Origin: Marinobacter salexigens
GTDB taxonomy: Bacteria; Pseudomonadota; Gammaproteobacteria; Pseudomonadales; Oleiphilaceae
Reading direction: 5' to 3'
Length of the DNA: 64,000 nucleotides
NCBI RefSeq assembly: GCF_002806945.1
Contig: NZ_NIHC01000003.1
Span: forward strand, 310,001-374,000
Each line of letters begins with the position of its first letter. Position 1 is the stretch's first letter. The notes under the pieces are model-generated. The model was not told the origin of the DNA, ran no database searches, and was given only the letters and a program-made list of their open reading frames with translations. Of this stretch, positions 34,781 to 43,779 are shown one piece after another. Made by a program: the position numbers and the translations under genes.

Positions 34781-35782
34781 ATGACTATTGAGATCAAAAC
34801 CACCTCTGTGGAACCCATTCGCAATACCTATTCGGCGATTGCGCGCCGTTTCGGTGACAAGCCGGCAACCCGTTATCAGGAAGCCAGCTTTGATATCGAG
34901 GCAAAAACCAACTTTCATTATCGGCCGCTGTGGGATCCAAAGCGTACGTTGAACGACCCCAGCCGAACCGCCATCCAAATGGAAGATTGGCATGCGGTAA
35001 CGGATCCGCGTCAGTTTTTCTACGGTGCTTATGTAGGAAACCGCGCGAAAATGCAGGAGGCTGCAGAAAGCAACTTTTCGTTCTGCGACAAGCGCAACCT
35101 GCTTACCCGCCTGCCGGAAGAAACTCAGCATCAGCTTCTGCGCCTGTTAGTACCCCTGCGCCATGTTGAGCTGGGCGCCAACATGAATAACAGCAAAATT
35201 GCCGGCGATGCGATTGCGACGACCGTAGCCCAAATGCACATGTTTGCGGCCACTGATCGCCTTGGCATCGGCCAGTACTTGTCCCGCATTGCTCTGCTGC
35301 TGGATGGCAGCACCGGCAAAGCGCTCGACGAATCCAAAACCTTCTGGATGGACGACGAACTCTGGCAACCCATGCGCAAACTGGTGGAAGACATGCTGGT
35401 GATCGACGACTGGTTCGAGCTCACGCTTGTGCAGAACGTTCTTCTGGATGGCCTTATGTATCCGCTGATCTACGACCGTATGGATGCCTGGCTGGGCGAG
35501 CAGGGCGCTGAAGATGTGTCTCTGCTCACCGAGTTCCAGCGTGACTGGTACAAGGAATCCCTGCGCTGGACCAACGCCATGATCAAAACGGTTGTTGGCG
35601 AAAGTGACGGGAACCGTGAACAGCTCCAGAGCTGGATAACCCAGTGGGAGCCTCTTGCCTATGAAGCTCTGAAGCCCATCGCCGAAGCCACGACTGGCCT
35701 CGACGCTTTGGATGAAATCCGTGCTGAGCTTGCTGCCCGGCTGAAGAAGGTTGGTCTTGAGAGCACAGGAGTTCAGGCATGA
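34781..35782 (+). CDS. dmpL: Phenol hydroxylase oxygenase beta subunit DmpL (P1)
   Basis: The 333-residue P1 subunit resembles the diiron alpha subunit in fold but lacks the iron ligands. It supports the (alpha-beta-gamma)2 hydroxylase that oxidises phenol to catechol. The segments KTNFHYRPLWDPKRTLND and VPLRHVELGANMNN are typical of the P1/TmoE-like family. The ATG at 34781 gives MTIEIKTTSVEPIRN; an upstream in-frame start at 34691 overlaps dmpK and is rejected. The 3' end overlaps dmpM by 4 bp (ATGA). Confidence 0.93.
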   Translation: MTIEIKTTSVEPIRNTYSAIARRFGDKPATRYQEASFDIEAKTNFHYRPLWDPKRTLNDPSRTAIQMEDWHAVTDPRQFFYGAYVGNRAKMQEAAESNFSFCDKRNLLTRLPEETQHQLLRLLVPLRHVELGANMNNSKIAGDAIATTVAQMHMFAATDRLGIGQYLSRIALLLDGSTGKALDESKTFWMDDELWQPMRKLVEDMLVIDDWFELTLVQNVLLDGLMYPLIYDRMDAWLGEQGAEDVSLLTEFQRDWYKESLRWTNAMIKTVVGESDGNREQLQSWITQWEPLAYEALKPIAEATTGLDALDEIRAELAARLKKVGLESTGVQA

Positions 35783-36048
35783 GCCAGAAAGTATTCATTG
35801 CATTTCAGGATAACGACAACGCCCGCTATCTGGTTGAAGCGGTCATGCAGGACAACCCGGAGGCCGAAGTTCAGCACCAGCCGGCCATGATCAGAATCGA
35901 GGCAGAAAAGCGCCTGGTTATCAACCGGGAGACCATGGAGGAGACGCTCGGTCGCGAATGGGATGTCCAGGAAATGCTGATTGATGTAATCAGTATTGGC
36001 GGCAATGTCGACGAAGACGATGACCACTTCATTCTTCAGTGGAACTGA
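35779..36048 (+). CDS. dmpM: Phenol hydroxylase effector protein DmpM (P2)
   Basis: The 89-residue cofactorless effector binds the hydroxylase and tunes access of substrate and electrons to the diiron site. It belongs to the MmoB/DmpM family, seen in VFIAFQDNDNARYLVEAVMQ and the acidic C-terminus GGNVDEDDDHFILQWN. It overlaps dmpL by 4 bp and is followed by dmpN after 14 bp, which favours balanced production of the hydroxylase components. Confidence 0.94.
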   Translation: MSQKVFIAFQDNDNARYLVEAVMQDNPEAEVQHQPAMIRIEAEKRLVINRETMEETLGREWDVQEMLIDVISIGGNVDEDDDHFILQWN

Positions 36049-36062
36049 TTGGGAGATCCAAC

Positions 36063-37607
36063 ATGGCTATCAAGAACAAGAAACTGAACCTTAAAGACAA
36101 ATACCAGTACCTCACACGTGATATGGCGTGGGAGCCAACGTACCAGAAGAAAGAAGACATTTATCCGGATGAGCAGTTTGAGGGCATCAAGATTACCGAC
36201 TGGTCCCAGTGGGAAGACCCGTTCCGCCTGACCATGGATGCCTACTGGAAGTACCAGGCTGAGAAAGAAAAGAAGCTGTACGCGATCTTTGACGCGTTTG
36301 CCCAGAACAACGGCCATCAGAATATCACTGACGCCCGTTATGTTAATGCCTTGAAATTGTTCCTTTCTGGAGTTTCACCGCTTGAGTATGCAGCGTTTCA
36401 GGGATATGCGCGGGTTGGTCGCCAATTCAGCGGGGCTGGTGCCCGGGTAGCCTGCCAGATGCAGGCCATTGACGAACTACGTCACTCCCAGACCCAGCAG
36501 CACGCAATGAGCCATTACAACAAGCACTTTAATGGTCTGCACGATGCCGCGCACCAGCATGACAGGATCTGGTTCCTCTCAGTTCCCAAGTCGTTCTTCG
36601 ATGACGCGCGCTCTGCGGGGCCGTTCGAGTTCCTGACTGCAATCTCGTTCTCGTTCGAATACGTGCTCACTAACTTGTTGTTTGTGCCTTTTATGTCTGG
36701 TGCCGCCTATAACGGCGATATGGCAACCGTCACTTTCGGGTTTTCCGCGCAGTCGGATGAAGCCCGTCACATGACTCTTGGCCTGGAAGTGATCAAGTTC
36801 ATTCTTGAGCAGCACGAAGACAACGTACCCATCATTCAGCGCTGGATTGACAAGTGGTTCTGGCGCGGTTTCCGCCTGCTGAGCCTGGTAGGAATGATGA
36901 TGGACTACATGCTGCCCAACAAGGTGATGTCCTGGGCTGAAGCGTGGGAAGTGTACTACGAGCAGAATGGTGGGGCTCTGTTCAAGGACCTGGAGCGTTA
37001 CGGCATTCGTCCGCCCAAGTACCAGGATGTTGCCAACGCGGCCAAAAACCACGTTAGCCACCAGGCCTGGAGCACCTTCTACCAGTATAGCCAGGCAACC
37101 AACTTCCATACCTGGATGCCGGAAGAAGAAGAGATGACCTGGTTGTCTGAGAAGTATCCGGAGACTTTCGACAAATACTACCGTGCCCGCTTTGAGCACT
37201 GGGATAAAGAGCATAAGGAAGGGCGTCGTTTCTATAACAACACACTTCCCCAGCTCTGCCAGGTGTGTCAGATACCGGTCATCTTTACAGAAAAAGACGA
37301 CCCATCGGTATTCAGCCATCGCCAGATCAAGCACGACGGTGAGCGCTATCACTTCTGCTCTGACGGTTGCTGCGACATCTTCAAGAATGAGCCAGTGAAG
37401 TACATCCAGGCGTGGCTGCCCGTGCACCAGATTTACCAGGGTAATTGTGGTGGCGCGGACGTCGCAACAGTTGTTGAGAAGTATTACCACATCAATCCTG
37501 GCGTCGACAACATGGAATATCACGGCTCACCGGATCACCAGCGCTGGCTGGATATCAAAGGTCTGAAGCCATTGAAGTCGAATAACGAGAAAAAGACTGC
37601 TGCCTGA
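36063..37607 (+). CDS. dmpN: Phenol hydroxylase diiron oxygenase alpha subunit DmpN (P3)
   Basis: The 514-residue catalytic subunit carries the non-haem diiron centre that inserts one oxygen atom into phenol. Two ExxH iron motifs are present: DELRH (about residue 138) and DEARH (about residue 234). The C-terminal part contains a cysteine-rich segment (CQVCQIPVIF, later FCSDGCCDIF) seen in phenol and toluene monooxygenase alpha subunits. The start at 36063 gives MAIKNKKLNLKDKYQYLTR as in other DmpN proteins; an in-frame ATG at 36039 overlaps dmpM. Length agrees with the family (about 515 residues). Confidence 0.96.
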   Translation: MAIKNKKLNLKDKYQYLTRDMAWEPTYQKKEDIYPDEQFEGIKITDWSQWEDPFRLTMDAYWKYQAEKEKKLYAIFDAFAQNNGHQNITDARYVNALKLFLSGVSPLEYAAFQGYARVGRQFSGAGARVACQMQAIDELRHSQTQQHAMSHYNKHFNGLHDAAHQHDRIWFLSVPKSFFDDARSAGPFEFLTAISFSFEYVLTNLLFVPFMSGAAYNGDMATVTFGFSAQSDEARHMTLGLEVIKFILEQHEDNVPIIQRWIDKWFWRGFRLLSLVGMMMDYMLPNKVMSWAEAWEVYYEQNGGALFKDLERYGIRPPKYQDVANAAKNHVSHQAWSTFYQYSQATNFHTWMPEEEEMTWLSEKYPETFDKYYRARFEHWDKEHKEGRRFYNNTLPQLCQVCQIPVIFTEKDDPSVFSHRQIKHDGERYHFCSDGCCDIFKNEPVKYIQAWLPVHQIYQGNCGGADVATVVEKYYHINPGVDNMEYHGSPDHQRWLDIKGLKPLKSNNEKKTAA

Positions 37608-37668
37608 CCAGGTTTGCCCGCCCTGCGTTGTGAGCCGGGCGGGCCTATATAACAAAAAGGAGAGCACC

Positions 37669-38028
37669 ATGAGTGTTAACGCTATTTCCGAGTACCACGC
37701 AGAACCCAAAGACCGCGTTGAGAATTTCAATGGCATGCAATTGCTTTATGTCTATTGGCCCCATCACCTTATGTTCTGTGCACCTTTTGCTTTGCTGGTT
37801 GCGCCGGACATGACCTTTGGCGCATTTGTGGACGAAATACTCAAGCCCGCTGTTGCAGCGCACCCGGATGCTGAAAAAGCTGATTTCCTGAATGCCCAAT
37901 GGCGTCTTAACGAAGAAGCCTTCACCCCGGACCCTGCTGCTACGTTGATTGGCAGTGGAATTGATCACAAAAGCATGCTGACTGTGACTACACCGGGCCT
38001 GGAAGGTATCCAGGGTTCAGCGTCCTGA
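37669..38028 (+). CDS. dmpO: Phenol hydroxylase gamma subunit DmpO (P4)
   Basis: The 119-residue P4 subunit completes the hydroxylase core. The N-terminal YHAEPKDRVENFNGMQLLYV and the central VAPDMTFGAFVDE are typical. ATG 37669 follows a good AAGGAG sequence; an earlier in-frame start at 37630 is not needed. It lies 61 bp after dmpN, the largest gap within the hydroxylase genes, which includes a short GC-rich stretch (GCCCGCC...GGGCGGGC near 37616-37644) able to form a hairpin that might adjust mRNA stability. dmpP follows after 10 bp. Confidence 0.93.
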   Translation: MSVNAISEYHAEPKDRVENFNGMQLLYVYWPHHLMFCAPFALLVAPDMTFGAFVDEILKPAVAAHPDAEKADFLNAQWRLNEEAFTPDPAATLIGSGIDHKSMLTVTTPGLEGIQGSAS

Positions 38029-38038
38029 GAGGTGAGCT

Positions 38039-39100
38039 ATGAGCCATACCGTAACCATTGAGCCGATTGGTGAAGAGATTGACGTTGAAGACGGCCAGAC
38101 GATACTCCAGGCGGCATTACGCCACGGTGTCTGGCTACCCTTCGCTTGTGGCCACGGGACCTGTGGAACCTGCAAGGTGCAGGTGCTCGACGGTGATGTG
38201 GATTTGGGTGAAGCGTCTTCATTTGCCTTGATGGACAGCGAGCGCGAAGAGGGAAAGGTTCTTGCTTGCTGCGCGACACTGGAAAGTGACGTCACCATCG
38301 AAGCTGATATTGATGTGGACGAGGACTTTGAGGGCCATCCGGTGGAGGATTACCAGGCTACCGTCACTCAAATTGTCGATCTGTCCCCTACCATTAAAGG
38401 TGTGCACCTCAAGCTGGATCGGGGTATGACTTTTCAATCCGGCCAGTACATTAACCTCTATTTGCCTGGAGTTAGTGGTCCCAGAGCCTTTTCACTGGCA
38501 AATCCTCCCAGCAGGCCAGATGAAGTTGAACTGCATATTCGCCTCGTCGAAGGCGGCGCAGTAACGTCTTTCATTCACCAAGAGTTGAAAGAAGGCGACA
38601 CACTGAAACTGTCAGGACCTTACGGGCAGTTTTTTGTGCGCAATTCCCAGCCGGGAGACCTCATATTTATTGCTGGAGGCTCAGGGCTATCCAGCCCCCA
38701 GTGCATGATTCTGGACTTGCTAGAGCAGGGTGATGGTCGGCAGATGGTGCTATTTCAAGGCGCCCGTAATACTGCAGAACTGTATAACCGTGAGCTGTTT
38801 GAAGGGCTGGCCCGTGACCATGAGAACTTCACCTATGTGCCTGCGCTGAGCCAGGCGGAAGATGATGCAGATTGGCAAGGGTTCAAAGGATACGTTCACG
38901 ATGCCGCAAAAATGCATTTTGATGGTCGGTTTTCCGGGCGGAAAGCCTATCTCTGTGGCCCTCCTCCAATGATTGATGCTGCGCTTACAACGCTCATGCA
39001 GGGACGTTTGTTTGAACGGGATATTTTCATGGAGAAGTTTCTCACAGCGGCTGACGGAGCAGAAGACGCCCAGCGTTCTGCCTTGTTCAAAAAGATTTGA
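38039..39100 (+). CDS. dmpP: Phenol hydroxylase reductase DmpP (P5)
   Basis: The 353-residue flavoprotein passes electrons from NADH to the hydroxylase. A plant-type [2Fe-2S] domain (about 1-90) has cysteines in FACGHGTCGTCKVQV and a fourth in VLACCAT. An FAD domain follows (RAFSLANPPS), then an NAD domain with GGSGLSSPQ and YLCGPPPMIDAA. The order ferredoxin-FAD-NAD is that of DmpP/XylA-like reductases. It is 10 bp after dmpO and 10 bp before dmpQ. Confidence 0.95.
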   Translation: MSHTVTIEPIGEEIDVEDGQTILQAALRHGVWLPFACGHGTCGTCKVQVLDGDVDLGEASSFALMDSEREEGKVLACCATLESDVTIEADIDVDEDFEGHPVEDYQATVTQIVDLSPTIKGVHLKLDRGMTFQSGQYINLYLPGVSGPRAFSLANPPSRPDEVELHIRLVEGGAVTSFIHQELKEGDTLKLSGPYGQFFVRNSQPGDLIFIAGGSGLSSPQCMILDLLEQGDGRQMVLFQGARNTAELYNRELFEGLARDHENFTYVPALSQAEDDADWQGFKGYVHDAAKMHFDGRFSGRKAYLCGPPPMIDAALTTLMQGRLFERDIFMEKFLTAADGAEDAQRSALFKKI

Positions 39101-39110
39101 GGGCTGTGCC

Positions 39111-39425
39111 ATGGGTGAGTTCTTTCAGATCACCGAGCAGTGCAGCGGTCAGTCGTTTCACTGTAAAGCAGGCCAGAGTGTACTCAAGGCTATGGAGAGC
39201 CAAGGGCTGAAGTGTGTACCGGTTGGCTGCAGAGGCGGGGGTTGTGGCTTCTGTAAGGTAACCGTACTCAGTGGCGATTACGAATGTGGAAAGATGAGCC
39301 GGGTCCATGCGCCCGAAGAAGCCCAGGCAAAGGGTGAGGTGTTGGCCTGCCGCATCTACCCACTGACTGATCTGATTGTTGAATGCCGGCCGCAGCCTGC
39401 GGCCACGCTCACGCCTCACGCGTGA
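39111..39425 (+). CDS. dmpQ: Chloroplast-type ferredoxin DmpQ (XylT-like)
   Basis: The 104-residue [2Fe-2S] ferredoxin has cysteines in [15 protein letters not shown] and a fourth in VLACRIYP. In related pathways DmpQ/XylT re-reduces the active-site iron of catechol 2,3-dioxygenase after it is oxidised by substituted catechols such as 4-methylcatechol. Its place directly before the dioxygenase gene (48 bp) supports that role. ATG 39111 lies ten bases after the dmpP stop; upstream in-frame starts overlap dmpP. Confidence 0.93.
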   Translation: MGEFFQITEQCSGQSFHCKAGQSVLKAMESQGLKCVPVGCRGGGCGFCKVTVLSGDYECGKMSRVHAPEEAQAKGEVLACRIYPLTDLIVECRPQPAATLTPHA

Positions 39426-39472
39426 GCACACTACAACAACTACACAACAACAAGAGCAATGAGGTAATTATC

Positions 39473-40396
39473 ATGAGAAAGGGTGTAATGCGTCCCGGCC
39501 ACGTCCAGATCCGTGTTCTCGATATGGATGAAGCCGTCAAACACTACAAGGACCTTCTGGGTCTGATCGAAGTGGATCGCGATGACCAAGGCCGTGTGTA
39601 TCTCAAGGGTTGGACGGAAGTGGATAAGTTCTCCGTCGTACTTAGACAAGCAGATGAGCCTGGCATGGATTTCATGGGGTTCAAGTGCTTGAGCGAGGAA
39701 GTGGTTGACCAATTACGTGGTGAGCTGGCCGAGTTTGGTTGTGAGGTTGAGGATGTTCCCGAAGGTGAGCTCAAGGATTGTGGCCGTCGGGTAAGGTTTA
39801 TTGCACCCACTGGCCACGCCTTCGAGGTTTTTGCCACCAAAAAGCAGACTGGCAAGTGGGGCGTTGGCAATCACAACCCGGAAGCCTGGCCGATGGGCCT
39901 TGAAGGCATGAAAGCAACGCGTTTTGACCATTGCCTGCTCTATGGCCCGAATCTTGATGAAACTCTGGATTTGTTCCGCGACGTGCTTGGGTTTGAACTG
40001 GCCGAGCAAGTAATAGCTCCAGATGGCAAGCGGGTTGCGCAGTTCCTGACTGCCAGCATGAAGGCTCACGATGTGGCCTTTATTCATCACGAGGAGCCGG
40101 CCAAGTTCCACCACGCTTCGTTTTTCCTGGAAACCTGGCAGGATGTTCTCAAGGCAGCAGATTTGCTGTCAATGACTGACACCTCTATTGATATCGGCCC
40201 TACCCGCCATGGCCTGACCCACGGCCAGACTATCTACTTCTTCGATCCCTCCGGCAACCGGAACGAAGTATTCGCTGGTGGCGACTACCACTACCCGGAC
40301 CACGAGCCAGTAACCTGGGACGCCGAGGAGTTGGGCAAAGCCATTTTCTATCACGACCGTGCGCTGAATGAGCGATTTCTGTCTGTATTGACCTGA
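39473..40396 (+). CDS. dmpB: Catechol 2,3-dioxygenase DmpB
   Basis: The 307-residue extradiol dioxygenase opens catechol to 2-hydroxymuconic semialdehyde. Two vicinal-oxygen-chelate domains are present. The iron ligands fall at His153, His214 and Glu265, and the active-site His199, His246 and Tyr255 also sit at the same numbers as in XylE/DmpB, so the protein aligns without gaps over the catalytic domain and should be active. ATG 39473 gives [17 protein letters not shown], typical of the family, with GAGG upstream. It ends the phenol hydroxylase block and is followed by a strong hairpin (40432-40456). Confidence 0.97.
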   Translation: MRKGVMRPGHVQIRVLDMDEAVKHYKDLLGLIEVDRDDQGRVYLKGWTEVDKFSVVLRQADEPGMDFMGFKCLSEEVVDQLRGELAEFGCEVEDVPEGELKDCGRRVRFIAPTGHAFEVFATKKQTGKWGVGNHNPEAWPMGLEGMKATRFDHCLLYGPNLDETLDLFRDVLGFELAEQVIAPDGKRVAQFLTASMKAHDVAFIHHEEPAKFHHASFFLETWQDVLKAADLLSMTDTSIDIGPTRHGLTHGQTIYFFDPSGNRNEVFAGGDYHYPDHEPVTWDAEELGKAIFYHDRALNERFLSVLT

Positions 40397-40431
40397 TCCG
40401 TCAACGATACACAGCGAGCATCCTTCCACGA

Positions 40432-40456
40432 CGACCGGTGATGTAATCACCGGTCG
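40432..40456. repeat. Perfect 11-bp intergenic hairpin between dmpB and dmpI
   Basis: CGACCGGTGAT (40432-40442) pairs perfectly with ATCACCGGTCG (40446-40456) around a GTA loop. There is no U-tract on either strand, so it is not a standard terminator. It may protect upstream mRNA from 3' decay, attenuate expression of downstream genes, or be a protein site. Confidence 0.7.
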
Positions 40457-40506
40457 CTGTAAAAAGCTGAGTAGGGTGCCGGTTCGTAGCGAAATAAGGA
40501 GAGGTT

Positions 40507-40698
40507 ATGCCAATTGCACAGCTTTATATCATTGAAGGCCGCAGTGATGAGCAAAAAGAAACGCTGATCCGGGAAGTGAGCGAAGCCATGGCCCGCTCAC
40601 TGGATGCGCCTATGGAACGCATACGGGTGATGATCACCGAAATGCCCAAGCAGCACTTTGGTATTGCAGGGCAGTCTGCGAAAAAACTCGGGCGCTGA
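40507..40698 (+). CDS. dmpI: 4-oxalocrotonate tautomerase DmpI
   Basis: The 63-residue enzyme converts 2-hydroxymuconate to 2-oxo-3-hexenedioate in the dehydrogenase branch. After removal of Met, the key residues are Pro1 (base), Arg11, Arg39 and Phe50, all at the positions known in 4-OT, so the active site is intact. In Pseudomonas CF600 dmpI is the last gene of the pathway; here it lies directly after dmpB and apart from dmpCEFGH. The ribosome-binding site is AAGGAGAGG. Confidence 0.95.
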   Translation: MPIAQLYIIEGRSDEQKETLIREVSEAMARSLDAPMERIRVMITEMPKQHFGIAGQSAKKLGR

Positions 40699-40741
40699 CT
40701 CGAAAACAAAATTTCCAACAATTACAAAAAAGGAAGCATCA

Positions 40742-41629
40742 ATGAGATACAAAAAAGCACTGACCCTGGCTGGACTGTTAGCTGCAGCCCCACTTTCATC
40801 TCCAGCACTGGCTGCCAATGGCCACTATGTCCCCGGTGTGGAAGGCATAGGTGGCTCCGCGGTGCCACCGCCCGGCGTTTACTATCGTGGTTATCTGGTG
40901 CACTACGATATAGACAACCTGCGAGATGGCCAAGGTAACAAAGCGCCTGGAAAGAATACGGGTGAGGTGACGGCGCTGGCCAACCGGTTTATCTGGATCA
41001 CGGATAAAACCTTTCTGGGGGCCAACTACGGAATGGAAGCCATAATCCCGTTGCAGGACACCTCTCTGAACTTCAGAGGGCTGGGTGTTAAGGATAGCGA
41101 TAGTGGTCTTGGTGACATCTTCATTGGGCCGGTTGTTCTGGGCTGGCACGGACAGCAATGGGATGCAGTGTTTGCAGCGGGCCACTGGTTCGATACCGCA
41201 AGCTTCGATGCAACGGAGCCCGCATCAATCGGCAAGGGCTATGGCACCACCATGCTCACCCTGGGGGGATCCTGGCATTTTGATCCGGACAAGCGCTGGT
41301 CTTTTTCAGCACTTTCCCGCTACGAGATCAAAACTGAACAGGATGACACCGACGTTACACCCGGGGACAGCTATCTGATTGAGTGGGCCCTGAGTCACCG
41401 CTTGAGTAACGGGCTTGATGTCGGCTTGGTGGGCTATGAAGCCTGGCAGTTAGAGCGTAATAAAGGAGGCTCTGCGGATAAGGCCGAGAAGCATGCCCTT
41501 GGCGCGGAAGCTGGCTATTTTTGGCCCAATTATGGGCTTGGCTTGAATGCGGCTTTTTACCAGGAATACAACAACGAAGCAGGGCCAGAAGGCGCCTTGC
41601 TGCGAGTGCACCTTACCAAGGTGTTTTAA
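40742..41629 (+). CDS. Outer-membrane porin-like protein of the phenol meta-pathway (SphA/MopA type)
   Basis: The 295-residue protein has a signal peptide (about 1-24, ending PALAA-NGHY) and the features of the Phenol_MetA_deg family of outer-membrane beta-barrels: N-terminal GHYVPGVEGIGGSAVPPPGVY, alternating strands, and a C-terminal phenylalanine (HLTKVF). Such proteins are found in aromatic-degradation operons and are thought to let hydrophobic substrates through the outer membrane. ATG 40742 has AAAGGAAG upstream. It is 43 bp after dmpI, probably in the same transcript, and is followed by a terminator-like hairpin. Confidence 0.88.
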   Translation: MRYKKALTLAGLLAAAPLSSPALAANGHYVPGVEGIGGSAVPPPGVYYRGYLVHYDIDNLRDGQGNKAPGKNTGEVTALANRFIWITDKTFLGANYGMEAIIPLQDTSLNFRGLGVKDSDSGLGDIFIGPVVLGWHGQQWDAVFAAGHWFDTASFDATEPASIGKGYGTTMLTLGGSWHFDPDKRWSFSALSRYEIKTEQDDTDVTPGDSYLIEWALSHRLSNGLDVGLVGYEAWQLERNKGGSADKAEKHALGAEAGYFWPNYGLGLNAAFYQEYNNEAGPEGALLRVHLTKVF

Positions 41630-41636
41630 GGCCGGA

Positions 41637-41680
41637 GGCTTGAACTCTCAGGAAACAAGCGAGGGTTCAAGCCTTGTTGC
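41637..41680 (+). terminator. Terminator-like hairpin after the porin gene
   Basis: GGCTTGAACTCTC (41637-41649) pairs with GAGGGTTCAAGCC (41661-41673), 13 bp with one G-T pair and an 11-base loop. TTGTT follows. The U-tract is short, but the position, just after the last gene of the hydroxylase block and before a convergent gene, fits a transcription end. Confidence 0.65.
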
Positions 41681-41720
41681 TAACGTAGTGTAAAGGGCAC
41701 TGGTTTTCGGGTGGTTTAGC

Positions 41721-42725
41721 TTAGAGCAGGGCGCTGGCTAGCCGCTCGTAACTGGACAGGCGATGCTGGTAGTCGTGAGTCACAGTGATAACACCGACTT
41801 CATTCGATTGGTACTGGTCTGCAATGCGTACGATTGTCTCGGCGCATTCGTCTTCGTTACCCAAGACCATTGAATTCAGTACTGCATCGAAGAAGTCCTG
41901 GTCGGCCGGACTCAACTGCTCTTTCAGGCGCAGGGCTTCATCGGGTGCTTTGACGACTTCGCGAATGCCATGCCGGAAGGCTTTTACTTTCCAGTACACA
42001 GAAGGGGCGGCCAGGTATTCAGCCTCTTCACGGCTGTCAGCACAAAGAGCCGCAACTGCGATGTTGGCTTCGGGCTTGCCTGAGTGACCTGCATCGCGCC
42101 ATGCCTGCTGGTACTCGGCAATCACACTGGGAGGGGCAGGATCAGGACTGATAAACAACGCGAGGGTCATTTTCATGCCCAGTTGTCCTGCAAGGCTACT
42201 ACTGCCGCTGCCGGAGGCAAGCATCCAGGTTTGTGGGGCAGCGGGTTGGCCAGGCATCACTTGCAGGGTTTTGTAGGGATGATCGTCTGGCAGTGTGTTG
42301 TGTAGCAAACCCTGTAAAAGCCAGGCTTGCTCTGGGTAGTTGCCCGAGTTGGGACGGGCCGGATAAGCCAGAGCGTATGAGGCCAGTTCGTCGCCGCCGG
42401 GCGCACGGCCAATCCCCAGGTCTATGCGCCCAGGGTACAGGGTTTCCAACATGCTGAATTGCTCGGCGATTTTGTAGGGGCTGTAATGGCTCAGCATAAC
42501 GCCGCCACTACCAACGCGAATGTGTTCTGTCACGCTTGCGATGTGGCTGACCAGAATCTCAGGGCAGGGGCCGGCAAAATTAACACTGTTGTGATGCTCG
42601 GCCAGCCAGTAGCGATGGTAGCCGAGCCGGTCACAGGCGCGAGCCAAGTCGACCGTTATGGCTGTGGGAGTGGTATCGCTAGGCAGTCCTTGCACAGGGG
42701 ATTGGTCGACGACGAATAGTTTCAA
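41721..42725 (-). CDS. LLM-class flavin-dependent oxidoreductase (MsnO8-like)
   Basis: The 334-residue protein is a luciferase-like (bacterial luciferase fold) monooxygenase, probably using FMNH2 supplied by a separate reductase. LGYHRYWLAEHHN, the IRVGSGGVMLSHYSP strand and LGIGRAPGGD are family hallmarks of the MsnO8-type subgroup. The start is set at a TTG (42725) that reads MKLFVVDQSPVQG, with CTGGAGA upstream; longer starts to 42770 lack support. It is divergent from a LysR gene and lies between the two halves of the phenol pathway, on the opposite strand. The substrate is unknown. Confidence 0.85.
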   Translation of the reverse strand: MKLFVVDQSPVQGLPSDTTPTAITVDLARACDRLGYHRYWLAEHHNSVNFAGPCPEILVSHIASVTEHIRVGSGGVMLSHYSPYKIAEQFSMLETLYPGRIDLGIGRAPGGDELASYALAYPARPNSGNYPEQAWLLQGLLHNTLPDDHPYKTLQVMPGQPAAPQTWMLASGSGSSSLAGQLGMKMTLALFISPDPAPPSVIAEYQQAWRDAGHSGKPEANIAVAALCADSREEAEYLAAPSVYWKVKAFRHGIREVVKAPDEALRLKEQLSPADQDFFDAVLNSMVLGNEDECAETIVRIADQYQSNEVGVITVTHDYQHRLSSYERLASALL

Positions 42726-42841
42726 AATGATCTCCAGTAGCCATGAGAAGGCAAACACAGTGGCTGTCAAATATAAGCCGGCGCAGATATTTGTCTACGG
42801 GATATGCGGGATAGCATGATTTCATTATTGAGAAGAACAAT

Positions 42842-43732
42842 ATGAATTATCAGGACTTGTTCTATTTTATTAAGGTTGTTGAAAAGGGAAGCCTGATTTC
42901 CGCTGCCCGCTATCTGGATATTCCCACTTCAACCCTTTCCCGCCGCTTACAGGCTTTTGAACAACAGCTTGGCTATAAACTGGTTCACCGAAGCTCAAAG
43001 AAATTTGGCCTGACTGAGTCAGGGCAGCGCTTCTACAACAGTCTTTCTCCAATAATGAGTGAGCTTGAGTTGCGCTCGGAAGACGTGAACAGTGAGCTTT
43101 CGTCACTTTCGGGAGACATCAAGATTACAGCGCCGATTGCTTTGGGGCACCACAAGGTGAAGGCCTGGGTATTTGAGTTCATGGAATTAAATCCACGGGT
43201 GAGCGTGGAAATGTTTCTCAGCAACCAGAATGTGGATTTGGTAACGAACAGCATCGATATAGCTTTTCGTCTGGGGTCTGTGACTCTCAATGATTGGATA
43301 TCCCGGCCGCTTATGAGCACGGAAATGCTGATAGTGGCTGCCCCGGAGATGATGAGCCATTACTCTCAACCCAAACAGCCTGCCGAGCTTTCTGAGCTTC
43401 CGCTGATAGTGCTGAAGCGATCGGCTTTCTGGCGGTTTCAATGTGGTGATGGTAATGCCGAAACCTTTACCCCTCATGCTCATATTCGTACAGATGAAAT
43501 CAACTTTGCACTGGATGCAGTTAAACAAGGGCTTGGAGCATGCTGTGTGCCGCGTTACGTGGTAGAGCGTGAGCTGGGAAGTGGTGAGTTGGTGCAGCTA
43601 CTTCCTGAGTGGTCAATGGAAAAACGCACCATGCATATGATGTATCCGCACAGGGATAATTTGCCTCTAAAAACGCGCGCCTTTATTGATTTTGTTATGG
43701 CGAAGGTGAGCGGCGGAGAGGGGAATGCCTAG
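42842..43732 (+). CDS. LysR-family transcriptional regulator
   Basis: The 296-residue regulator has a winged helix-turn-helix N-terminus (ISAARYLDIPTSTLSRRLQA) and a LysR effector-binding domain (about 90-290). Its arrangement, divergent from the LLM oxidoreductase with a 116-bp gap and directly upstream of and codirectional with dmpCEFGH, allows control of either. LysR proteins usually regulate a divergent neighbour; the palindrome at 43760-43779 also makes the lower pathway a possible target. The inducer is unknown. Confidence 0.9.
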   Translation: MNYQDLFYFIKVVEKGSLISAARYLDIPTSTLSRRLQAFEQQLGYKLVHRSSKKFGLTESGQRFYNSLSPIMSELELRSEDVNSELSSLSGDIKITAPIALGHHKVKAWVFEFMELNPRVSVEMFLSNQNVDLVTNSIDIAFRLGSVTLNDWISRPLMSTEMLIVAAPEMMSHYSQPKQPAELSELPLIVLKRSAFWRFQCGDGNAETFTPHAHIRTDEINFALDAVKQGLGACCVPRYVVERELGSGELVQLLPEWSMEKRTMHMMYPHRDNLPLKTRAFIDFVMAKVSGGEGNA

Positions 43733-43759
43733 CCCTGGAAAAGGCTTTGGCGCCTTCAG

Positions 43760-43779
43760 AGTTCCCGATTATGGGAACT
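43760..43779. promoter_or_regulatory. LysR-type inverted repeat upstream of dmpC
   Basis: AGTTCCC (43760-43766) and GGGAACT (43773-43779) form a perfect 7-bp inverted repeat with a 6-bp centre, and the central TTCCC-N6-GGGAA contains the T-N11-A pattern of LysR boxes. It lies 43 bp before a good -10 (TATACT at 43822-43827) with a weak -35, as is usual for LysR-activated promoters. A second short hairpin (AAGGC...GCCTT, 43741-43756) lies just before it. dmpC starts at 43939. Confidence 0.5.

Noticed and set aside
36579..37523. Antisense open frame (314 codons) opposite dmpN
   Set aside because: Shadow of the well-conserved dmpN gene with no domain of its own.
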